From the NCBI GenBank assembly GCA_964615765.1, contig CAZTQN010000033.1:1-41179 (forward strand): DNA of 41,179 nucleotides, read 5' to 3'. This document shows positions 31,799-37,550 of the stretch, piece by piece (the stretch's first letter is position 1; each line of letters begins with the position of its first letter). Source of the DNA: CAZTQN01 sp964615765 (GTDB lineage Bacteria; Planctomycetota; Phycisphaerae; Phycisphaerales; UBA1924). The translations under genes were made by a program, and so were the position numbers. The notes beneath the pieces are model-generated. The model worked only from the letters and a program-made list of their open reading frames with translations, was not told where the DNA came from and did no database searches.

Positions 31799-33816
31799 GC
31801 CAGGCGCTGACCCGCTACCACGCCTTGTACGAGTCGCTCCGCAGCCGGCGACGCCGCCCGCCCACGCACAAGGGGCTGGACCGCGTCGCGGCCCATGTGC
31901 GGATGAAGGTGCGGCACGCGCGGGTGACGCTGGCGTGGCTGCGCTCGCAGGCGCAGCAGGTCGACACGATGGCGCCCGAGCTGCGCAACCACTCGGACGC
32001 GGCCCTCGCCGAGGTCGTGCGCGAATGCCGCGAGCTGTTCGTGCGCGGTCGCCAGGACGACGCCGCGGTCCGCCGGGCCCTGGCCGCCGTGCGCGAAGTC
32101 GCCCGGCGCGAGACGGGGGAAGAGGCGTACATCGTGCAGTTGATGGGCGCGATGGCGCTCTACAAGGGGCGCATCGTCGAGATGGTGACGGGCGAGGGCA
32201 AGACGCTCACGGGCTCGATCGCCGCCCCGCTCTTGGCGTGGGAGCACAAGTACCTGCACATCCTGACCGTCAACGACTATCTCGCGGCCCGCGACGCCGA
32301 GAGCCGGCGCCCGATCTATCGGCGGTGCGGGTGCGATGTCGGCGCGATCACGCAGACGCTCGACGAGGCGGCCCGGTTCGAGGTGTACGCCCGCCCGATC
32401 GTCTACGGCACGCCCAAGCAGATCACCGCGGACTGGCTGCGCGACCAGATCCGCCTCGGGCAGATGACCAGCGCCTGGGCCGGGCGGCGCGGGCTGAGCG
32501 TCGGGCTCGTCGGCGGACCGTCGAGCGCGGGCGGGGTCTCCGGCGGGCCGATGATCCCCGGGCTGCGGGCGTGCATGGTCGATGAGGCCGACGCCGTGCT
32601 GATCGACGAGGGCGTGGTCCCGCTGATCATCGCGCGTTCGCGCCGAGAGGACGACATGGCGGCGATCTACGCCGCCGCCGCCGTCATCGCCGCGCGCCTC
32701 GACGAAGGTCCGGACTACACCGTCGATCACCTGCGCCGCAAGGCCGAACTGACCCGCCGCGGCAAGCACCGCTGCACCACGATGTTCGACGAACGCCCCG
32801 AAGGCATCTGGCGGGCGACCCGCCGCGCGGAGGAACTTATTCGCCAGGCCCTGGTCGCGCGGCACTGCTACCTGCACGGGCATCAGTATCAGATCGTCGA
32901 CGGACGCGTGGTGATCGTCGACGAGTACACCGGGCGCTTCCTGCCGGACCGTTCGTGGGAGCACGGCCTGCACCAGGCCGTCGAAGCCAAGGAAGGGCTC
33001 GAAGTCACGGCGGACCGCGAGACGCTGGCCCGCATGAGTTTCCAGCGGTTTTTCCGCATGTACCCGGTGCTCGCGGGCATGACGGGCACCGCCGCCGACG
33101 CCTCGGGCGAGATGCAGCGCGTCTACGAGCGCCCCGTCACCGTCATCCCCACCAACCGCCCGATCATCCGCGAGCGCTGGACGACCCGCGTGTTCCGCAC
33201 GGGCGAGGCCAAGTGGAACGCGATCGTCGAGAGCGTGCAGACGCTGCACGCCCAGGGCCGCCCCATCCTCGTCGGCACGCGCTCCATCGAGGCCAGCGAG
33301 ATGATCGGGCAGCGCCTCACGGCCCGCGGGCTGCAGCACCGCGTGCTCAACGCCAACTTCGACAAGGACGAGGCCGACCTGGTCTCCATGGCCGGCAAGC
33401 ACGCCACCATCACTGTCGCCACCAACATGGCCGGTCGCGGGACGGACATCAAGCTCGACCGCGAGGCCCGCCAGGCCGGCGGGCTGCACGTCATCCTGAC
33501 GGAGATGCACACCGCCAAGCGGATCGACCGCCAGTTCATCGGGCGCTCCGGGCGACAGGGCGACCCCGGCTCATCGCAGATCTTCGTCAGTTTCGACGAC
33601 GAGCTGGCCCGGCTGTACGCGCGGCGATTGGCGGGCGTGCTGCGGGCCGCCGCCAGCGGTGCCGGCGCCGCGGACGAGCTCACGGGCGCCGCCCGCGCCC
33701 GGGCCGAGGCGCTCTTCCGCCACGCGCAGCGCCGGGCCGAGGCCCGCTCCCGCCGGCAACGGGCCGAGGTGCTCCGCCAGGACGACTGGGTCGAGCGCTA
33801 CATGCCCGGCCAATAA
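31795..33816 (+). CDS. Short SecA paralogue (SecA-like ATPase lacking the C-terminal half of the scaffold)
   Basis: This 673-residue protein is clearly related to the protein-translocation ATPase SecA. It has Walker A (VTGEGKTLTGS), the DEAD-type box MVDEADAVLIDEG, a PPXD-like region ending IVDEYTGRFLPDRSWEHGLHQAVEAKEG split across the domain, GMTGTA, PTNRPIIRE, TNMAGRGTDIKL and the arginine-finger motif IGRSGRQGDPGSSQIFVSFDD. After that only about 80 residues remain, aligning with the first scaffold helix (AQRRAEARSRRQRAEVLRQDDWVERY). The helical wing, two-helix finger and zinc tail of full SecA are absent. A CTG at 31795 overlaps the M50 stop (CTGA) and has GGGGAGGG seven bases upstream; GTG 31750 has no such site. 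Confidence 0.9.
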   Translation: MSQALTRYHALYESLRSRRRRPPTHKGLDRVAAHVRMKVRHARVTLAWLRSQAQQVDTMAPELRNHSDAALAEVVRECRELFVRGRQDDAAVRRALAAVREVARRETGEEAYIVQLMGAMALYKGRIVEMVTGEGKTLTGSIAAPLLAWEHKYLHILTVNDYLAARDAESRRPIYRRCGCDVGAITQTLDEAARFEVYARPIVYGTPKQITADWLRDQIRLGQMTSAWAGRRGLSVGLVGGPSSAGGVSGGPMIPGLRACMVDEADAVLIDEGVVPLIIARSRREDDMAAIYAAAAVIAARLDEGPDYTVDHLRRKAELTRRGKHRCTTMFDERPEGIWRATRRAEELIRQALVARHCYLHGHQYQIVDGRVVIVDEYTGRFLPDRSWEHGLHQAVEAKEGLEVTADRETLARMSFQRFFRMYPVLAGMTGTAADASGEMQRVYERPVTVIPTNRPIIRERWTTRVFRTGEAKWNAIVESVQTLHAQGRPILVGTRSIEASEMIGQRLTARGLQHRVLNANFDKDEADLVSMAGKHATITVATNMAGRGTDIKLDREARQAGGLHVILTEMHTAKRIDRQFIGRSGRQGDPGSSQIFVSFDDELARLYARRLAGVLRAAASGAGAADELTGAARARAEALFRHAQRRAEARSRRQRAEVLRQDDWVERYMPGQ

Positions 33817-33839
33817 TCCCCCCACTGCCAGGACGACCT

Positions 33840-34388
33840 ATGCCGAACCCTGCCATCATCACCCGCGGCCTGATCGTCAGCGTTGTCGGCGTGCTGCTCG
33901 CCGTCGCCCTGGGGGCGTTCGTCGGGCTCAGCCGCCCGATGGCGATGGCCATGGCCCAGCCGGGGGGCGAAGCCGCGAGCGAGAAGCCCGCCGCGCCCGC
34001 GCTGCCCACGCAGCCGCCGGTCCGCTCGCCCGATGTCCGCCTGGTGATCGACTTCCAGGACGGCACGCAGCTCGTCTTCCCGCGCGTCAGCCTGATTGAC
34101 ATCCACCGCGAGCGCACCGTCCTCGACGCCCTGCAACTGGCCACCAAGATCGCCAGCCCCCGCGCCCTCACCTTCGACGCCACCGGCTCCGGCGAGATGA
34201 CGCTCGTCACCGCCATCGCCGGCGTCAAGAACGAGGGGGGCGGCAAGGAGGCCCGCAACTGGCAGTTCTGGGTCAACGACCAGTTCGCCACCCGCGGCGT
34301 TGGGGCCACCGTCATCCAGCCCGGCGACCGCATCACCTGGGCGTTCATGCCCTGGAATGAGTCCGGCCCGCCCAAACGGCCGGAGTGA
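33840..34388 (+). CDS. DUF4430 domain protein, membrane-anchored or exported
   Basis: This 182-residue protein has an N-terminal hydrophobic segment (about 8-30) followed by a Pro/Ala linker and a C-terminal DUF4430 domain. That domain is shared with the C-terminal part of transcobalamin-like cobalamin binders. The landmarks are RTVLDALQLATKIA, then GVKNEGGGKEARNWQFWVN and TVIQPGDRITWAFMPW. The start is ATG 33840 with AGGA eight bases upstream, 23 bases after the SecA-like stop. A cobalamin-related role is suggested by family only; DUF4430 occurs in other surface proteins too. No cobalamin riboswitch was seen upstream. Confidence 0.8.
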   Translation: MPNPAIITRGLIVSVVGVLLAVALGAFVGLSRPMAMAMAQPGGEAASEKPAAPALPTQPPVRSPDVRLVIDFQDGTQLVFPRVSLIDIHRERTVLDALQLATKIASPRALTFDATGSGEMTLVTAIAGVKNEGGGKEARNWQFWVNDQFATRGVGATVIQPGDRITWAFMPWNESGPPKRPE

Positions 34389-34472
34389 ACGCCCCGGGTG
34401 TTTGCCCGGTTCCCCCGCGCCGGCCGAGCGCCGTCCCCTCGACACCCCGCGCCGAGCCCGTTAGCATCGCGC

Positions 34473-35084
34473 ATGCCGACGTGCCTGCTCTGCCGTGCCT
34501 TCGCCTGGTTCCGTGACGATGCCGCCCGTGCTGCCCGCGAAGTGCGGGCCCCGATGATGCTGCTGGCGCTGGTCGCGATGGTCGTGATCGCGGGCGGGTC
34601 GCGCCTGCTGAACCTGGCCCCGAACATGACGGCGGTCGCCGCGGTGGCGTTGCTCGCCGGGTTCGTCTTCTCCAGCCGCCTGCTCGCCGTCGGCGCGGTG
34701 ATCGCGGCGATGGTCGCCAGCGACGCGGTCATCGGCGGGTACACGCCGGCGCTTATGGTCGTGGTGTACGCGGCCCTGGCCCTCCCGGTCTTCTTCCGCC
34801 CGCTGCTGGGCGATCGACCGGTCGCGGGCCTCGGGCTGTTCCGCGTCGGCGCGACGGCGGTGCTGGCCTCGACGCTGTTCTTCCTCATCACCAACTTCGC
34901 CGTCTGGGCCCTGGGCACGCTGGCGTATCCGAAGACCTTCTCGGGCCTGACCCAGTGCTACGTCAACGCTCTGCCGTTCTATCGCATGACGATGCTGGGC
35001 GATGTCGCGTTCTCGGTCGCGCTGTTGGGCGGGCTGGGGCTCGTGCAGCGTCTGGCGATTAGCCGCGTGGCCCAGCCGGCCTGA
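34473..35084 (+). CDS. DUF6580-like multi-pass membrane protein
   Basis: This 203-residue protein has about six transmembrane helices after a short polar N-terminus. The signature is RLLNLAPNMTAVAAVALLAGFVFSS split over residues 44-68, then ASDAVIGGYTPALMVVVYAALALP, FFLITNFAVWALGTLAYPKT, and QCYVNALPFYRMTMLGDVAFSVALL. It fits the DUF6580 family, whose layout resembles small S-component-type membrane proteins. The start at ATG 34473 is chosen as the first ATG after the upstream stop with a family-like N-terminus; ATG 34551 would shorten it. It follows the DUF4430 gene after 84 bases. Confidence 0.78.
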   Translation: MPTCLLCRAFAWFRDDAARAAREVRAPMMLLALVAMVVIAGGSRLLNLAPNMTAVAAVALLAGFVFSSRLLAVGAVIAAMVASDAVIGGYTPALMVVVYAALALPVFFRPLLGDRPVAGLGLFRVGATAVLASTLFFLITNFAVWALGTLAYPKTFSGLTQCYVNALPFYRMTMLGDVAFSVALLGGLGLVQRLAISRVAQPA

Positions 35085-35481
35085 GTCGGCCCCCGAACTG
35101 ATTCTCCCGCACCACTTCACCGGCGTCGGTCGGCACGACCGCGCGATCCGCTGCGCCCGTCCTGGGCGGCACGCGTTGCGTAGCCGCTACGCGTGATGCC
35201 GTCGCGCAACGCGCCGTGTTGCGGCCGGTGCACACGGCGCACCTGTCACGGTCCGCACGCGCGCCGCGTCCAAGAAAAGCCGCACGCACGACGCGCCCGC
35301 GCCAGCCCGCACATCTGGCACGCGCCTCGCTTCCCTCACTTTCGCGAGAGAGAGAGATGGCGTCGGGCGGGAGGGTTCCGTCGGCAGCGTGCCGGCGGAA
35401 CCCTTCCGGTCCCCGCCCGAGCGCCCCCTGCTTTTGCCGGCCGGGTCGAAAAGACCGCCCCGCTGTGAGGAGAGAGATCCC
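35085..35481 (+). other. 397-base gene-free leader with strong hairpins before the PEP-CTERM-like gene
   Basis: No convincing gene was found here. Bases 35178-35192 form GCGTAG/CTACGC with a three-base loop. Bases 35172-35180 can instead pair with 35205-35213 (CGCGTTGCG/CGCAACGCG), an alternative fold sharing three bases. A stronger stem at 35368-35386 pairs with 35390-35408 through 19 positions (two G-U) around a GCG loop; the core is GGGTTCCGTCGGCA with TGCCGGCGGAACCC. It lies 73 bases before the next start. It may include the terminator of the preceding gene and a structured 5' leader. Confidence 0.55.
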
Positions 35482-36291
35482 ATGGGTTGTGTTCGCGCCC
35501 TCGCACTGTCCGTCTGCGCCGTGGCTTTGTCCGCCGGCGCGGCAAACGCTGTCACGTATTCCTGGACGTTCGTCCCCGGGCTGCCCCAGCCCGCGGGCGG
35601 GAGCTACGGCCTCAACAACGACGCCGGCCGCATCGACCTGGTGTCCACCTCGTTCAATACCGTCAGCAAGCGCCTGACCTTCGACGTCTCCTTCGGGCAG
35701 GTTGGCGGGAGCCTTGTCACCCGCGGGTACTGGCTCGCGCTCAACAACGGGCCCAACCCCAAGACCAACGGCGGGGAGATGGCCCTGTTCTACTTCGACG
35801 CCAACAACCTCGCCGCCCCCGTCCTCACCACGTACGCCTACAACGGCGTCAACGGGCCCAACTCCTGGAGCGACGGCAACGGCTCCGCCGCCGGCTCGCC
35901 CATCGGCGACCTCATCAAGGGCCGCTACGAGATGGCCTCGTACGTCGAGCACATCTCGGTCCAGGACATCGGCGGGCAGCGGATCTTCCGCCTCGCGATC
36001 GACGCCTCCAGCATCATCGCGCACACCCCGCTGTACCCCTCGCCCGTCGGCGACCCGTGGTTCGGCACCGGCTTCGACAGCCTGCTGGGCGTGTGGATGC
36101 ACCCGGTCCGCTCGTTCAACGCCACGTACGAAGCCCCCGGCGCGGGCGTCCGCGGGCGCCTCACCGCGCTGAACCTCGGAACGCAGGGCTGGCTGGACGG
36201 TACCAACTTCCAGACGCAGATCCCCACGCCGGGCGCGGCGGTCCTCGCCGGGCTGGGCGGCCTGCTCGCCGTCTCCCGCCGTCGCCGCTGA
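35482..36291 (+). CDS. Secreted PEP-CTERM-like protein
   Basis: This 269-residue protein has a signal peptide (CVRALALSVCAVALSAGAANA, cut after about residue 24) and a C-terminus with Thr-Pro-Gly, a hydrophobic helix (AAVLAGLGGLLAV) and SRRRR, the layout of PEP-CTERM sorting signals in Phycisphaerae. Between them is a beta-rich, Asn/Gly-rich domain without enzymatic motifs that I do not recognise. The start at ATG 35482 has AGGAGAG eight bases upstream. Such proteins are exported, cleaved and attached to extracellular polymer. No exosortase gene is in this window. Confidence 0.85.
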   Translation: MGCVRALALSVCAVALSAGAANAVTYSWTFVPGLPQPAGGSYGLNNDAGRIDLVSTSFNTVSKRLTFDVSFGQVGGSLVTRGYWLALNNGPNPKTNGGEMALFYFDANNLAAPVLTTYAYNGVNGPNSWSDGNGSAAGSPIGDLIKGRYEMASYVEHISVQDIGGQRIFRLAIDASSIIAHTPLYPSPVGDPWFGTGFDSLLGVWMHPVRSFNATYEAPGAGVRGRLTALNLGTQGWLDGTNFQTQIPTPGAAVLAGLGGLLAVSRRRR

Positions 36292-36342
36292 TCACGAGCA
36301 CAGACGGCAACCCAACCGAATCGGGCTTGGGCGGTACGCTCC

Positions 36343-36359
36343 GGCATGCACAGCATGCC
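36343..36359 (+). promoter_or_regulatory. Perfect inverted repeat over the SGNH-gene start codon
   Basis: GGCATGC, ACA and GCATGCC form a perfect 7-base inverted repeat. Both candidate start codons, ATG 36346 and ATG 36355, lie inside its two arms, so a hairpin would bury both. No Shine-Dalgarno sequence is seen upstream. Confidence 0.5.
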
Positions 36360-37428
36360 TGAGCCGTACCGCCCTCGCACGTTTGGCCAAGGCCCGCGCG
36401 CCGTCGCGCTGATCGCGCTCGTTCTCGCCGCTTGCGGCTCTGCCGCCGCCGCGGGCGATGATCGCTCCACCCCTACCACCGCCGCGGCGTCCACGACGAC
36501 CGCGACCGCGACGGCGCGGCTGGTGCTCCCGCCCGTCGCCGTCATCGGGGCCAGCGTCTCCGACGGGTTCGACTGCGTCGACCCGCGCGTGCCCGCCGCC
36601 CCGCCAAAGCCCGGCGCGATCGACCCGACCGCCGCGTTCGGCAACCTCGGCGGGGGCGCGGCCCGCATGCGCCTGGCCGAGCTGCTCGGCGCCATGGTTG
36701 ATCAGCCCACGCCCCCGGCCTTCACCAGCAGCATCTACTTCATGAACCCCTCCGGCATCGCCGAGCAGCAGCTCAAGGGCGCGCTCGACACGCGCCCGAC
36801 CCTGGTCTTCGCGATCGACTACCTCTTCTGGCACGCGTACGGCGCCATGCCCGACGGCAAGCGCGAGGCCCTGCTCGAACGCGGCTTGCAGCGCCTCGAC
36901 AAACTCCTCGGGCCTGAGCCGACCTCGCCCATGAGCAACGACGGCCCCACGACCGCCGCACCCGTCATCGTCATCGCCGACCTGCCGGACATGTCGCACG
37001 CCGTCGGCAAGATGCTCATGCCGACGCAGATGCCGGAACTGGCGACGCTGAAGAAACTCAACGATAAAGTCGCGGCGTGGGCCGCCGCCCGCCCGCGGGT
37101 TGTTCAGATCTCGCTGAGCACGACCGTCGAACAGGCCATGAAGTCGGGCACGCTTGAGCTCGGCGGGACGACATATACGGGTCAGGCCGCCCGTGACCTG
37201 CTCACGTGGGACGGCCTGCACGCCACGCCGACGGGCGTCATCGCGCTGCTCAACGAGGCCATCGCCCGCCTGCAAGACCGCGGCGTGCTGACCAGGAACA
37301 CCGCGTGGGACCGCGACGTCGACACCGTGCTGACGCGGGTGGCCGCACGCCGCAAGGCCGCGGCGGCCGAGTCGGCGCCCGCTCCGGCGCCCGCGCCCGA
37401 CGCCGCGCCCGCCGGCGCTAAGCCGTGA
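36346..37428 (+). CDS. SGNH/GDSL-hydrolase-like predicted lipoprotein
   Basis: This 360-residue protein has a lipoprotein-type signal (VLAAC, Cys30) and a Thr/Ala-rich linker, then an SGNH-like fold. The block I motif is VIGASVSDGF with S70 as likely nucleophile, and the block V motif DGLH near 288-291 supplies the Asp and His. The central segments PVIVIADLPDMSHAVG and LKKLNDKVAAWAAARPRV fit the alpha/beta core. The block II Gly and block III Asn were not clearly placed, so activity is probable but not certain. The last 35 residues are an Ala/Pro-rich tail. The substrate is unknown. Family members are esterases, lipases and carbohydrate deacetylases. Confidence 0.78.
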   Translation: MHSMPEPYRPRTFGQGPRAVALIALVLAACGSAAAAGDDRSTPTTAAASTTTATATARLVLPPVAVIGASVSDGFDCVDPRVPAAPPKPGAIDPTAAFGNLGGGAARMRLAELLGAMVDQPTPPAFTSSIYFMNPSGIAEQQLKGALDTRPTLVFAIDYLFWHAYGAMPDGKREALLERGLQRLDKLLGPEPTSPMSNDGPTTAAPVIVIADLPDMSHAVGKMLMPTQMPELATLKKLNDKVAAWAAARPRVVQISLSTTVEQAMKSGTLELGGTTYTGQAARDLLTWDGLHATPTGVIALLNEAIARLQDRGVLTRNTAWDRDVDTVLTRVAARRKAAAAESAPAPAPAPDAAPAGAKP

Positions 37429-37437
37429 CGCCGTGAC

Positions 37438-37491
37438 GCGGTGCTGTCCGCAAAAGCACCGCACCCCGCGAGCGAACCTCGCGGGGTGCGG
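37438..37491. terminator. Overlapping hairpins between two convergent genes
   Basis: CCGCACCCCGCGAG (37459-37472) and CTCGCGGGGTGCGG (37478-37491) make a perfect 14-base stem with loop CGAAC. A smaller stem, GCGGTGCT (37438-37445) with AGCACCGC (37455-37462), shares four bases with it, so both cannot form at once. Position between converging genes suggests a bidirectional terminator, but there is no U tract on either side, so the type is unclear. Confidence 0.6.
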
Positions 37492-37550
37492 GTGAATTAC
37501 TCATGACTGCTCGGTGGCACAGGCGTCCCGCCTGAGCCGCCTCAAGCAGC

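Noticed and set aside
34389..34472. Possible terminator or cobalamin riboswitch between the DUF4430 and DUF6580 genes
   Set aside because: Only a 5-base stem CCGGG/CCCGG without a U tract is present, and no riboswitch core was recognised.
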